A stretch of 64,000 bases of DNA, taken from contig CM038704.1 of the NCBI GenBank assembly GCA_021613375.1, forward strand, positions 7,322,091 to 7,386,090. Direction: 5' to 3'. The DNA comes from Megaleporinus macrocephalus (Eukaryota; Chordata; Actinopteri; Characiformes; Anostomidae). Shown piece after piece: positions 1-11,778 of the stretch. How positions within the stretch are numbered: position 1 is the stretch's first letter; the number at the start of each line of letters is the position of its first letter. The notes beneath the pieces were generated by a model that saw only the letters and a program-made list of their open reading frames with translations, was not told the origin of the DNA and searched no databases. A program made the translations under genes and the position numbers.

Positions 1-295
1 GTTTGTGGCGTAAAGTGGTGTTTGAAGTCCTTCACAGGTTGAACGAGCGCATGAAGAGCCCTTCTCTCCATCACTTTGGCATCCTGGGACTCACTATGCT
101 AAGGCTACTGATGAAAAAGTGATCCTACAGGGCCTCGTTTACATTTCTTCCAAAGCATACATCACTGCAGACAACCTTACATTAATTAATGACCATCCAT
201 GTGACTCCAAAACAAAACATAAAAAATAAAATAAATAAATAAATAAACATGAATAGAAACACTGATACCACTGACATGTAACAAGGTTGTAGTAC

Positions 296-825
296 TTAAA
301 GGGCCCATATCCTGCATTTGTCTGTACCTTTAAGACCCCATTGATAGGTAGTCCAGGTTGAAACACTGCTTATAACTTCAGCGGAAGTGGGCGGGGTCAA
401 ACTGCTGTAAGCTGGATATCATCGCTGCCCAAAGAAAAACAAGTATCCACCAAAAATTGCAACTTTACAGAAGAGGACAACAACTATCTTTACTTTTAAT
501 AGAAGTTAATGGAACCAGAATATTTTCAGAGCTATTTTGGAGCTGTTTTGTTGGTCCAATCTTCATAAAATTTGCCCACAATGTGAAGGGCAACTTCTGT
601 GTTCGAGTCATGCGGAAAAATAAACATACTTTTTTTTGGGCAGCGACGATATGCAAATGCATTGTTTTTTGTGACATCAGAAAAAACATTGATTGGTTTT
701 TACAACTTAGCTTCCACAAATGGACCAATATGGACTGGACAGTCACTGGTTATAACATATATCTATCTCTGTTTATTTTAAAATAAGGGAGGAATGTGTG
801 TTCTCCCACGATATGGGCCCTTTAA
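296..825. mobile_element. TTAA-flanked MITE with AGGGCCCATATC inverted ends
   Basis: The left end reads TTAAAGGGCCCATATC and the right end GATATGGGCCCTTTAA. This gives a perfect 12-bp terminal inverted repeat with TTAA on both sides. TTAA target duplication is known for piggyBac and for Kolobok/T2-type elements, and TTAAAGG ends resemble the T2-MITE ends described in Xenopus. There is no coding capacity. A second MITE (416-652) with its own ends lies inside. The left end is seen again at 58514, where TTAAAGAGCCCATATC is joined directly to the inner MITE family. Confidence 0.7.
416..652. mobile_element. cgtcgc-type MITE, copy nested in the TTAA element
   Basis: The ends are ATATCATCGCTGCCC and GGGCAGCGACGATAT, an inverted pair. 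The interior shares the phrases seen in all copies (ttggagc.tttctattggtcc and aatggaaccagaa). No protein is encoded. Confidence 0.75.
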
Positions 826-1544
826 ACTTCCAACAGCTACCATATGTCACCACTAGTGTGGACACATACACAACTTGTGGTCATCAAAGAGAACAGTTTC
901 ATGCATGCGCCGAAAGATGCGAATGACAAATGGCACAAATGGGGAAAAAAATAAAAGAAACGAATCAAGAAAATGTTGCAGAAACGGGCTGAGGATGCGT
1001 AGCTAGAAATAAACATACAATACCCCACACTCAGAGTTCTCCAGGTGTGGATTTCTCTAGCGGACGCAGCCCAGAGGAGAAGAAATAAGAGACAAAGTAT
1101 AATGAGACTGAAGGTTTAAGGGTAAACACGCGCACAGTCACTCGCATACACAAACACACACACCAGCACACACACCAGCACACACTGTCGGCTCATCGTC
1201 CCCGCTCGGCGGTCTAGCAGGTAGCATCTGTAAGCTTCAGTGTGGTTTGCTTCTGTACAATGAGTGCGTATGTAGATTAAGGTGAACGCTGGAGATTTTC
1301 ACCCGTAGCTGGAATGGAGAAGCTGAGTGAGTGGGTGAGTGTTGGAATGGAAATGAGTTCAGTATTATCTAAGCCTCGCTTCGGGCAATTATGCTGCTCT
1401 GGCGTGGCAGCGAAGAGATCTTCCACCGAAATCTCCAAAAGACACCTAAAAGCTTGGCTGTGCTTTCTGTCCCGACGACTCTGATGGAAGGAAGGAATAA
1501 CTCGATAATAGGAACTCGCTATAGCATCAAGAGTAAGAGTTTTA

Positions 1545-2600
1545 CCCTAACTTGATTCCCCGCTCAGGCAGGCGCATCACACTACACCAACAAGGCTGGC
1601 ATTAACATGGTGAAACTTTCCTGCAACTTGCTTGAAACTGATGTGAAACTCCATGGCAACCAAGTTGCATGATGCAAAGCATCTTAAAACTCATTTGAAA
1701 CTCAGCTGCTCGGGAGTAATAGGGCTGCCTTTCAGAGAGGGGTTTGATTCCCTGCTTAGGCAGGTGAACCACACTACACCGACTAGGCTGGCATTAACAT
1801 GGTGAAACTTTCCTGCAACTTGCTTGAAACTTACGTGCAACTCCATGGCAATCAAGTTGCATGATGCAAAGCATCTTGAAACTCATTTGAAACTCAGCTG
1901 CTTGTGAGTAATAAGGGTGCCCTCCAGAGAGGGGTTTGATTCCCCGCTCAGTCAGGTGCACCACACCAACACAGCTGTTGTTTTTTTTAAACAGTGAAAC
2001 TTTCATGCAACTCAATCTCACGTAAGTTGCATGATGCAAAGCATCTTGAAACTCATTTGAAACCCAGCTGCTTGTGAGAAATAGGGGTGCACTCCAGAGA
2101 GGGGATTGATACCCCGCTCAGGCAGTGGCACCACATCAACACAGCTGTTGTTGTTTTTTTTGTTTTTTTACAGTGAAACTTTCATGCAACTTGCTTGCAA
2201 CTGACAAAAAAACTCAATCTCACATAAGTTGCATAATGCAAAGCATCTTGAAACTCAGCAGCTCGTGATTAATAGGGGTGCCCTCCAGAGAGGGGTTTGA
2301 TTCCTTGTTCAGGCAGGCGTACCACACTACACTAACAAGGCTGGTATTTACATGTTGAAACTTTAACACAACTTACTTGAAACTGACTTAATCTTACTCA
2401 GGCTGCCTGATGCATAGCATCTTAAAACTCAATTGAAAGTCAGCTGCTTGTGAGGGCTGCCTTCCAGAAAGGGGTTTGATTTCCCGCTTTACACAGAGAA
2501 ACTTTTACGCAACTTACATGAAACAGACATGAAACTAAATCCCGCTCAAAGTTTAAAGTCTTGAAACTTATTTAAAACTCTCAATGGGACAAGTACCATG
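1545..2600. repeat. Tandem array of about 190-bp SINE-like units
   Basis: About 5.5 units begin with variants of tttgattccccgctcaggca near 1551, 1742, 1935, 2104, 2295 and 2473. The spacing is 170-193 bp. Each unit also contains tgaaactttcctgcaactt and gcatgatgcaaagcatctt. The phrase gagaggggtttgattcccc resembles a Pol III B box as in tRNA-derived SINEs, so the array may be a tandemly amplified SINE-like sequence. An isolated inverted copy of the gaaactttcatgcaac part is near 3070-3090. Confidence 0.7.
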
Positions 2601-3427
2601 AAACAGCCAATCAAAAAGCAGTTTCTTGAGCAAGTGCGGTATTATTGTGATCTTTTTAGCTTATTTATACAGTTACTTTGCTCTAAAGCGTGTGTTCCAT
2701 TGGTAATCAAAGCGAGTATTCCACGATGGGAGACTTAAGATGTGCTCCTTGATGAACTTGTAGTGCTTCTAGGACACGATGAGCAAGAAGCACAACCGTA
2801 ATGACTACTTGACAGCAAATTAACATACAACAGGCTAAAACATCAAATCTATAATAAAGAACCATAAAGAGATAGATCTGAGACAGATACTGCAAATGGA
2901 TGTGTAAAATAACAACAATGACAGTTGACGAGCTTATACAAGAACGATAACGATAACAGCTCATGGATTTACACAACCAGAACAATACAAACATTTGGGC
3001 TAATTAGTGAATTAATCAAGCAGATTGCATGTGACTGTTTAGCTGCATGGAAATTATGTTGCAACTAGTTGCATGAAAGTTTCACCATGTAAAGCTACCC
3101 TTGAACAAGACTCTCAACACTACATCTCTCTGTAACAGCAGCTACTGAACGCAGAATTAGACACAATCAGTTTTCTATAGCTCTATTTTTGTGTGGCCAT
3201 GTATTGTGTTCAACCTGAAGGGGAACTACACCCATTTTCTCAAAATTGCCTGCATAATTAATGTAAACATCATTGACAGGGTCAAAGTAAACAGCCATTC
3301 AGAGTGGGTTGGTTGGAAATGGTTCCCTGTAGAAAACTCGTACCACTGACCTCGTACCCACACCCACATATACACACGCTTGTGAACACACACACTAGAG
3401 GGCAGTGAGCTCACTTGCACAGAGTGA

Positions 3428-3553
3428 TGGGCAGCCCTATCCACAGTGCCCAGGGAGTAGTTGGGGGTTAGGTGTCTTGCTCAAGGGCACTTGGGTTGTG
3501 TCCTGTTGGTCAAGGGGATTGAACCGGCAACTATCCGGTCACAAGACTTTCAT
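3428..3553 (-). repeat. SINE-like interspersed repeat (copy 1 of 3)
   Basis: On the minus strand this reads a B-box-like ggttcaatcccc and then gcccttgagcaagacaccta, followed by gcccactg-like sequence. The same order is found at 27168-27365 and 46362-46502. This phrase is common in teleost genomes and looks tRNA-derived. Confidence 0.55.
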
Positions 3554-5617
3554 AAGATTCCTACCCTTCAGCCCCAAATAAGACTCCCCTTACCTTATGA
3601 ATAGCTAATGAATAGCTTAACTTGAGGTTATTAATGGTTATTAGTGAGGTCATAAACACTTCACAAAGTATTAATAAGCAGTTACAGCACATTAATAAAA
3701 AAGGACACATATGAATGTGCATTGAAGCTGACAGGTTTAATGCTACCGATGGTAAAGACAAAGTAGGATCAGTAACCAGCAAAATCTGAGCTTTAAGACT
3801 ATAAAAAGAAGGTGGGTTCACTGGTATTCACTGGTGTGTTCACTAGCGACATGTCACAGTTGACCTTTTTATTTATGTTGCAACTGCAACTGTAGTAAAG
3901 AGCTGTTAGTAAACTCATTTATTACCATTCTAATGCTTTTATGAGGGGCTTATTCTAAACTGGCACCTTATTGGCTTTCGTTTCTTTGCAGTGGCGATGA
4001 TGGGAACCAGGGATTGTGATGCCAACAACATGGGTTTGAAATATTATGTATTAGAATGAAAGCCTTCTCAGAATTGTCACACAAGAACGTCATTCATAAC
4101 CATTTTTGTTGTAATAGCTTTCTGCGAAGGCAGCTTTTAGAGGTGGACGTCTGGTTCCATTCACCACCACTGTGACCAGTTCTGACCTGGCACGTTTCTG
4201 TAGGACAGAGCATTTCAAACCAAACCCACTCTGAACATCTTCCCCTTCAACTCTTCGTGTGCTTAGTTAACCAGACATTCTGAGATCTCCTTCAACACGG
4301 AGGGTGGAAGTCAGAGCTTGGAAGCTTCTCATTTTCAACCTCCAGCTTATATATGATGATGTCATCACTAACTGTGTCTGTATATTGAATTTATCTGAAG
4401 CTACTGAAGCTCATTTAACAGCAGATGACAGTCCAACGACAGTTTATTCGTTTTCCTTGTTAACCTGTTTAGTCGTAAGTGCTCACACAGAAGTATGGAG
4501 AGAAGCAGGCTGACAGACTGACGGACTTCTCCTTTGCAGGAGAACAGGAGGACGTTTTAGGAGGCTGTCAATTATTTAGGGCCTGTCGTCCAGTAAAAAG
4601 TCTGGTCTGCTGTTGCGACGACGCCTGGGGCCGTGTTTTATTAGCGAGAAGAAAAAAACATCGGTTTGCCATTAAGCCCAGTCTGTCCACTTCAACCGTC
4701 CTTGTATTATTAATTCTGAAAACGAAGCTCCGGCTTTCATAAAACATACGTCGCGCTGTCTGTAAATGATTAAATGGACAGTTTACTGGGTTCCGACCAG
4801 TTTTTACGACTCGTGAATAATTCACAGCGACTGAGTTGCGCAAAACTCTACAACTTGCCAAACATCAAGGCCCGGCTTAACCGCGTGTGTCGCCGGATGA
4901 AATATAGATGATCCGAAAGGAGCCGGATGTTCCAGGGATCTCGTAGTCTTAAGCTGTTTCGGCTCTCCTCTGGCTGCCTGTGTTCCTCGAGCTCGCGCTA
5001 CACACTGACTGCGCCGAACTGCAATCGCTTGGTGGAAACTTTCAGAAGAACTTCCCGAGGAGCTCCAGAGCTCCAGCTGAACAGAGTTGATATTGCGGTA
5101 CGTGTTGAGCGCGACTTGGCTCTTGCTTTGCTTTTTTTTTTGCTTTGCTTTTTTTTCTCCCTACAAAAATACTGACTGCTGGCCTCAATTTACATGCAAC
5201 CCCTGACACTGCAGCCTCCCACGCACTGTCTGCCTCAACACAGAGGGAAAAATGTTCTGTTTTAATTAATGGCAGTAGCAGCCTCGCACCGGAGGAAGGT
5301 TCCGCTTACCTCCACCAGCTGCAGGAAGAGGAACCGTGCCATATTCGTGGCTGACCTGCTGCTGGTTTCGGAGCTCTGGACGCTGAGATCTAGCGCTAAA
5401 TGTGAGCTCATGGCGACGATGTGAGGACAGGAGAAGATGAGATGGGATACGCTGAACCCGTTCTCTTCGAAACCGCGGCGATTCAATACTATTGATTGCA
5501 CGGAACCCTGTAGCCACCCTTCTATTCCTGCCTATGAGTCATATGCATAGACTATGTGCATCTCACCCCACGTAAGGTCACGATATTTCCATCTCGCCCC
5601 TTCTGACAAGCCTTCTG

Positions 5618-5654
5618 GTTGATAAATAAATAAATAAATAAGTAAATAAATACA
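5618..5654. repeat. (TAAA)n microsatellite
   Basis: About nine imperfect TAAA units. No other feature is nearby. Confidence 0.85.
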
Positions 5655-6291
5655 TGGATAAACTAAACTTTTGGGCCGTGGGTAACCTTTCAGTGTAGGT
5701 ATCACCATATTGCCCGTCTTGTTTAGGGTTCTCAAGCATGTAGTTGTTCAATAACTGGCCGTGCTTACACATTACTGTAGGGTACTGTTCATATGGCTAC
5801 ATGATAATTACATAAACTTGTCACGACAGCTGACGGTACCCTACGTAAATGTGTATAAATGTGTTATTCCAGTAGAAGCCAATCGTTATAAAGGTTACAC
5901 TGGCCAGTTTTAATCAAACTTAGGTTATGTAACCATTGACAGATGATGCTTATACTGGAAAATGTGTTTAAAAACATTTATGTAGGGTTATGACCAGCTC
6001 ATGTAGGGCTCATGGATAAACCCCACAGTAAAGTGGTCTCCTGGCTGCTTATGACTACATTAAGAAGGTTCATTTAAGTCAAAGCTCGTTTATTTGCATG
6101 TTATACAGCAGCATAGTACTCGGGCTTCAGTCTTCATTACTGACCAGCCGAATGTCCAGTGCACTGCTGTGAACTTACAGTTTAAACTTCAAGTTTGCCT
6201 GTAGAATCATGTTAACTCTTTCTTTTACAGCCTCTTGAAGTCAAGATAACAATCAAGCACATGCCCTAAAGTTGTGGATGATTATCTACAT

Positions 6292-6999
6292 CAGGGGTCA
6301 CTAATAGGTGGACCGTGGACCCAGACGTTGTCCAATAGGGACCCAAACTGATAAACTAATGAGAATTATTTAATTTTGACTGAGTTTATTTTAAGCGGCG
6401 TAGCTTTTCTAGTCTTTATCGTATACAGGATTTCAGCGCAGTGAACTCACAGACCTATCCCGTGTGCTGTAAGATCACCGAAGGCGCTATCTCAGCCAAT
6501 CAGATCTGTGCACATATAGAAGTGCGGAAAGCACACAGGCGAGGTAGGAGTCGGAGAATTAAGCGAGTCAGAAAGAATAACGTGCAACCAGGAATGGACC
6601 GAGACATATATGTTTATTCTTCCCACAGGCAGCTCCAAATAGAGTTAAGAAGAAGGCTGCACGTTTCATTTACTTATTCTATAAATAAACACTTTTTTAA
6701 CCATTTTTAATGTAGCCCTTGTTTTTACTTGAAGTGAGTAAAAAGCATTTATTTGTAGTTTTATTAAATAATTCATTCAGTTCAGCATTTAAACAGTAAA
6801 TATACTGAAATATACTAAATGGTATGTGTGATGTGTTGGTGTTTCAGTAGCTGATGGTATAAGACGCTGATACTAGACTACTTCAGTAAACAGGATACAC
6901 CACTGAATCAGAACACACGTTAGAAATGATGACGGTCCGGACCTTGACCTGAGGAAATCTCTTCTAACTGGACCTTACTGACTGAATTAAATAACCCTG
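6292..6999. mobile_element. Non-autonomous hAT element, copy A (708 bp)
   Basis: It begins CAGGGGTCACTAATAGG and ends AACCCTG. It is flanked by ATCTACAT and ATCTAGAT, an 8-bp target duplication with one mismatch, as expected for hAT. The body matches copy B at 44685-45459 over its length (for example gatgacggtccggaccttg and cagtagctgatggtataaga). There is no transposase frame; the open frame inside (6441-6710) is not conserved in copy B. Confidence 0.85.
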
Positions 7000-8383
7000 A
7001 TCTAGATGGTAAGTTCACAAAGTGTTAAATTAAATGCCAAACAAGTTCTAGATATCACCCGAGTGGGCATCTCCAAGGTACTGTCATTGATTTGGACAAA
7101 GAAATACAGTCTTAGTAAATTACAATGAAACTGTTTCCAAATATCAAACTTATACATTCCATAGCAAATTGGTAATAAGGTGGTCAGTACATTTTAATGT
7201 AATCTATTTCAGTTTATTGTAACGTGCCATACTTAAGCAGGAAGGCAAGCAGGTTTAAGTTATAAGTTATATGCCACAAATTGATGACACAAACTACAAG
7301 GAAACCATAGTAATAGTCAATGTTTTCCAGATTTGGTTATTAAATATGCTATATAATTATTTTTTACCTCATATAACACATAACTACACTTAACAAGTTG
7401 ATATCTGGAACCTGTTAGGCATTTCATTGTCATTTGCGCACCATCATGCTACCCCAAATAGTTATCTAGTACTTAAGCGCTTGTCTGGTTAATACGCCAA
7501 GTGCCTGATTCACTCTAGTTATAAATGAATTATGAATTAATAACATAGTAACGAGAAGCCAATTCATTGATGAGGCTTGGTAAGGGCTTAACAACAGAAT
7601 TATTATGTTACCGTCCTCCATACTGAAGTACAATCAACCTTCCTATTTTCTCACTCCATAGTGTCTGCAAGGCTGTATATCCAATCAATCAATAAAATGA
7701 ATAACGTAGTGCTTCTAGCAATGCATCGTTCTAGCGCTATGACTCAGAATGGAACAGTGGGATGACAGCAGGTGCTATGTGGGTGAAATGTTCAGACCAG
7801 TAGAGCTCAAAGTGCTGCATGGATAGACTCAGAAATGTCCTTTCAGCTCGACGTGAGGCTCTTTTTTCTGCGAAGCCGGTTTGATAAGTGATGTACGTGT
7901 ATCTCGCACGTGCGCCGGGCGGTGGAGAGAGCACAGAGACCGTGAGAGGACCCGTGAGTTTCTTTCTCCTTCAGTCAGAATGAGCATGAGCAGAACGTGG
8001 CTGGCTGGAGTGAGGGAATGAGGGCAGATTGAGAGAGTGGATGAGGTGGGGTAGGAGGAGTGGGATTTTGCAAGAGGGAAGGGGTGTGGGTGGTAGGGTT
8101 AATGGAGTGGGGCAGGCGGTGCGAGAGTGATGCAATGAAGGGAAGCCAGTGTGCATGTTTCACTAAAAGACACAAAAGCTGGATGTGTCAGAAAAGCAGT
8201 GAGAACCGCTAAGCTAACCGCTAACGCCCACCCGCCCAAACCTAGCTATAGACATATTAACCATATATCACGTTTAAGACTATTTCTATGTTTACCTGAT
8301 ATGTAATACATATAAAGACTCATTTCTCTGCATGCTAACACCCCCTTGGCATACTAAGCTACATAGTTCACAAATTGGTAGAA

Positions 8384-8979
8384 CATGGGTTCTCAATCCT
8401 GGTTCTGGAGAACCCAATGGCTGCATGTTTAAGCACTCAAGCATTTTTAATACATTACTCTGAAGACGTGATGTCATTTTGCAGTTAGATGCTTTTATAT
8501 CTATGAGGAAACAATGAATATATCACTTCTATCAACATCTGGCAACCTTACCAAAGTTTTCAGCCCTAATCCTGAGCGACATGTTCTTTTAATGTTCTTT
8601 GAAGCAATGGTTCTCAACCCGGTTCTCAGGGCTCCCCAACAGTCCAGTGCTTGCTACCAATTTGCAACACATTGAGCAAGACTGTGGACCATCTGGTAAA
8701 CCCTGAGAACCAGGTGAAGCACCATAGCTGTAGCAGTGGTGTGTTTTTTGTTGAGAAGCTTATTTTCACTTCTGAAGAAAGTTTAAAAGCATTAGCTTTG
8801 GATTTCAACTACTTTATGACCTCATAATTCAAAAGATTCAGTAATATTTGGACATAACATGTAAGCAAACATGGCATCAACCATGTTGATAGCGCCGTTG
8901 GAGAAACCACTATTCATTTTTCCCATAGAGAAAAGCAGCCCAACCCCTTGCTCTCCAGAACCAGGATTGAGAAGCACTG
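8384..8979. mobile_element. hAT-like element ending 48 bp from a ptprt splice donor
   Basis: The left end CATGGGTTCTCAATCCTGG and the right end CCAGGATTGAGAAGCACTG are inverted copies extended by ttctggaga/tctccagaa. The flanking octamers tggtagaa and ctgtagat match at 5 of 8 positions, a possible eroded target duplication. A second related pair, ggttctcaacccggttctca and ccctgagaaccagg, lies inside at 8609-8714 and suggests nesting. Confidence 0.65.
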
Positions 8980-9027
8980 CTGTAGATCATACAATAGTTA
9001 AGCAGGGACACGTGTTTGGTTGGGTAC

Positions 9028-9163
9028 CTGCGTTTGAAGGTGAGGACCACACCCAGGAGGATGATGATGAACATGAGGATACCAGCGATGACCCCGGCCA
9101 TCTTCACTGTGCTGTCTACCTGCTTCTCAGGCTCCACAGCATTGGAGTTCTGGGTGGACGCAC
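9028..9163 (-). CDS. ptprt: ptprt coding exon: stalk and transmembrane helix (136 nt)
   Basis: Fifth and last ptprt exon in the window. The acceptor is catttgctcttgcag and the donor AAACGCAG|gtaccc. Two bases complete Gly, then come 44 codons from ASTQNSNA through [19 protein letters not shown] to LTFKR, and finally two bases of an Arg codon. The hydrophobic run from MAGVIAG to GVVLTF (about 22 residues) is the single membrane-spanning helix, followed by the basic stop-transfer [20 protein letters not shown] is the wording I know for PTPRT, and it is the main reason for choosing ptprt over its paralogues. The downstream juxtamembrane exon, variable in the family, was not found in the remaining 9.0 kb. 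The end of a hAT-like repeat lies 48 bp beyond the donor. Confidence 0.96.
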
Positions 9164-9188
9164 CTGCAAGAGCAAATGATACATCACA

Positions 9189-9220
9189 GAGGAGAGAGAT
9201 AGACAGATAGATAGATAGAG

Positions 9221-9283
<63 letters not shown>
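9189..9283. repeat. GATA then GA microsatellite
   Basis: Short (GATA)n followed by about 28 GA units. It ends about 26 bp from the acceptor side of the transmembrane exon, so in the ptprt transcript a TC-rich tract runs toward that 3' splice site. Confidence 0.9.
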
Positions 9284-9360
9284 TTTAACTGGGACAAGAG
9301 CTGCCCAGAAAACCGCATATACAAACAAACACAACCATGCATTCATTCCAGCTTCACCTA

Positions 9361-9965
9361 CAGTACTGTACAAAAGCCAGAGACGCATTTGTTTATTTAT
9401 TTTGTTTATTTTTTTGGAGATGTTTGAAGGAAGGAGAAGTTTGCAGGAGTTTCTGAGGTTGGAGTTCAAATTGATTAAAAGCTACATAGATAACCGGGTC
9501 CTAACAACCACCTGGAAAACCTGGAAGACCATCAAAACCAACCCCATCAGATTAACATCACTTTATCTGAGACGCTTGCTTCAGTCCAGGTGTTTCTGTC
9601 CATCCTTCCAATGTGAGAAGACACCTCAACACTATGGGGGTCTGAAAGGATGTGTAGCTGTTCAAGAAGCTCCTCACTGAGAAAAGGAGATACAGACACA
9701 TCAAACAAGAAAGAAGCTGCTCTCAGAGCAATGGACGGACCACCCCAGAGTCCAGAACCTCAACATCACTGGGGTTATTTGGATGGTGAGAAGCAGAACC
9801 AGCTTCTGGGACTGAACTTTAGAGATGAGTCACTCCGATGAACTGAAAGTGAGTCTCCTGGAAAGAATATAAGCTGTCATGAAGAGTGGACTTCTGAATA
9901 ACCTGAACCTGAAGTTCACTTTAACTTGGAATTAATTGATGGTCTCTGACTTTTCAACAGTACTG
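9361..9965 (+). mobile_element. Tc1/mariner-like remnant (cagtactg family), copy 1
   Basis: It begins CAGTACTGTACAAAAGCCAG and ends with ctgacttttcaacagtactg, an inverted pair. The interior includes agatacagacacatcaaaca and a stretch read as NLNIT..WGYLDGEKQ (one frame interrupted). This recalls the last catalytic motif region (DLNPIE..W) of Tc1 transposases. Frameshifts and stops make it non-functional. Confidence 0.65.
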
Positions 9966-10320
9966 CATAACCACACAAGAAGTTCATTCAGATACATCCA
10001 TCCACAGACGTACACAAGTGTTCATTACTGTGTTCGTTGGGTTATGGCTCAGGACGTGTGATTAAATGTACAATGACGACCACCATGCAGAGGGAGACAC
10101 ACACAATCCCACAAGAACTTCCAGGAACATTAAGTCTTTCAGATGGAACTGGCACTGCATGTAAGTGAGAACGTTAGTGAGGTCAAAGCTGACGAGTAGG
10201 ATGAGGGTGAAGGAGTCATGCGGGACTGATTGTCACAGTAGCACAAACAACATGTGTGTATGCATGTGTTGTCATTACAGGCACTCCAGCCTAGAGATCA
10301 TAGGTTTTATATAACATAAC

Positions 10321-10570
10321 ATATATCGTCGCTGTCCAATGCAAAACAAGTATCTTCAAAATTGCAACTTTTCAGGAGAGATCAAAAACATACTTTATTT
10401 TCAATGTAAGTCAATGGAACCAGAAGTTTTCCCAAGCTATTTAGGAGCACTTCTATTGGTCCATTCATCATGATTTTTTTACACAATGTAAACAATGAAT
10501 GGTGTGTTCAAATGATGTAGAAAACTCAAAATCGACAAAATTGTTTTTCACTGGACAGTGACGATATATA
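10321..10570. mobile_element. cgtcgc-type MITE, nearly complete
   Basis: It starts ATATATCGTCGCTGTCC and ends GGACAGTGACGATATAT, as inverted ends. The interior holds the family phrases aatggaaccagaag and ttctattggtccattcat. Length is 250 bp. Confidence 0.8.
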
Positions 10571-10689
10571 TGATATATATGTCTATTAAGAATATTAGTA
10601 GAATAATATTAGAAGAAGGGCTGTGCCTCTCAGCCTTACCAGTTCAACAGAATAACCGCACATTAGGTGGCGGCGATGAGGCCTCGGAT

Positions 10690-10920
10690 TTGTTAACCTC
10701 CTGCCTTAGAGGCAGAAACTTGTTGCCAAATTAAGAAAACACTTATTTCACCAACGGTGTTCCTCAGGGCTCAGTTTTAGGCCCTCTTTTGTTTTCTCTG
10801 TCTGTGTTTCCTCTGGGCCTCATCCTTCAAAAACACTTCATCTCTTGTTATGGCTATGCTGCCAGGTTCTTTACCGCGGACGCCTGTGGATGTCTACAGT
10901 TTTGAAATGTTATGAAGATA
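10690..10920 (+). pseudogene. LINE reverse transcriptase fragment
   Basis: Reads [20 protein letters not shown] from 10753, a hallmark segment of non-LTR (L2/Rex-like) reverse transcriptases. The position where the catalytic YADD box should be reads YAAR, and stops surround the fragment, so it is dead. It runs opposite to ptprt. The identification rests on this motif alone. Confidence 0.75.
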
Positions 10921-11339
10921 CACAGAGTCAGATGGAACACGTTTGCCTTAATTGAATGATAATACCACTGCCATTAGTTACGTTCTGAAGTTGTTATATT
11001 AAACTCCTTTCCTTACTACGCTGTTGCCTTATTATCTCATTCTTTACTTTTATGTTTTATCTTTGTTCTTTTATGCCATCAGACAGCACTTCAGTCAACA
11101 ACAGTCACTTTAAATTTGCCTTATAAATAGCGATGACTTGACTGGAGTGTTAACCAACCATGAATGCCACTGAGTCTCTGAGCTACAGACTAATAAATAC
11201 AAGCAAACTGGCCTGAGTGGACCAGATAAAAGAAAGCAGCCATTCTATCTGTATTCAGAGCAAAACCGACACCAAAGATGTTTTGAATAGTGTTTTTTAG
11301 GACCAAGTCTTAGCCTGACAAGACACTGCAGTAACCCCT

Positions 11340-11447
11340 ACATTCATAGGGTGCTATATGACATACATAATCCCTTTAATGCATGCATAAGCTTGTATAA
11401 TTGCCTATAAGTAGTTCTAGTGACATGCAAGACACTTTATAACAGAG
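11340..11447. repeat. Interspersed repeat fragment related to 13490-13690
   Basis: Shares ataagtagtt..acatgca..acactttataa with the segment ending at about 13680. Family not identified. Confidence 0.4.
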
Positions 11448-11778
11448 GTCTAGAATCTCTTGGTCTGCTGAAGTATTAAGAGTTCCTTTCACTGGAACTA
11501 AGGGTCCAATCCAACTCCTGAAAAGCAACCCCACACCATGATCCCCCCTCCACCAAACTTTACACTCAGCACAATGCAGTCAGACAAGTACCGCTCTCCA
11601 GGCAACCACCAAACCCAGACTTGTCCATTGGATATCTGGATGGAGAAGCGTGATAGGTCACTCCAGAGAACATGTCTCCACTGCTCTAGAGTCCAGGGGC
11701 AGTGTGCTGCAAGTCATTGGAACACCTGACTTTAATGATTTAGATAGGTGAATGAATACTTTTGCCAATAGAATGTAT
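11448..11778 (-). mobile_element. Internally deleted Tc1-like transposon
   Basis: On the minus strand it reads [15 protein letters not shown] and then [17 protein letters not shown], a characteristic block of Tc1-family transposases, with frame disruptions. The high-coordinate end (gtgaatgaatacttttgcca) is the terminal-repeat region of this fish family as I know it. The N-terminal transposase part and the opposite terminal repeat are missing, so it is not mobile by itself. Confidence 0.8.

Larger units (their letters stand above)
1..9027 (-). other. ptprt intron, at least 9.0 kb (5' part only)
   Basis: This intron starts at the gtaccc donor and runs off the window. It holds a TTAA-flanked MITE (0.3-0.8 kb), an approximately 190-bp tandem array (1.55-2.6 kb) and a SINE-like unit (3.4 kb). 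Sequence at 3.6-6.3 kb has no recognised genes, only a TAAA run near 5.62 kb. A hAT element follows (6.29-7.0 kb), then unassigned sequence to 8.38 kb and a hAT-like repeat ending at 8979. I searched for the next ptprt exon (basic juxtamembrane sequence) and found none. Confidence 0.85.

Noticed and set aside
1..9027. The next ptprt exon (basic juxtamembrane segment)
   Set aside because: I looked on the minus strand for a KLAKK-like basic stretch following a phase-2 acceptor and found none; it is probably beyond the window.
9116..9469. Minus-strand frame of 117 codons overlapping the transmembrane exon
   Set aside because: It is in a different frame from the exon and runs through the GA microsatellite, giving a Ser/Leu run.
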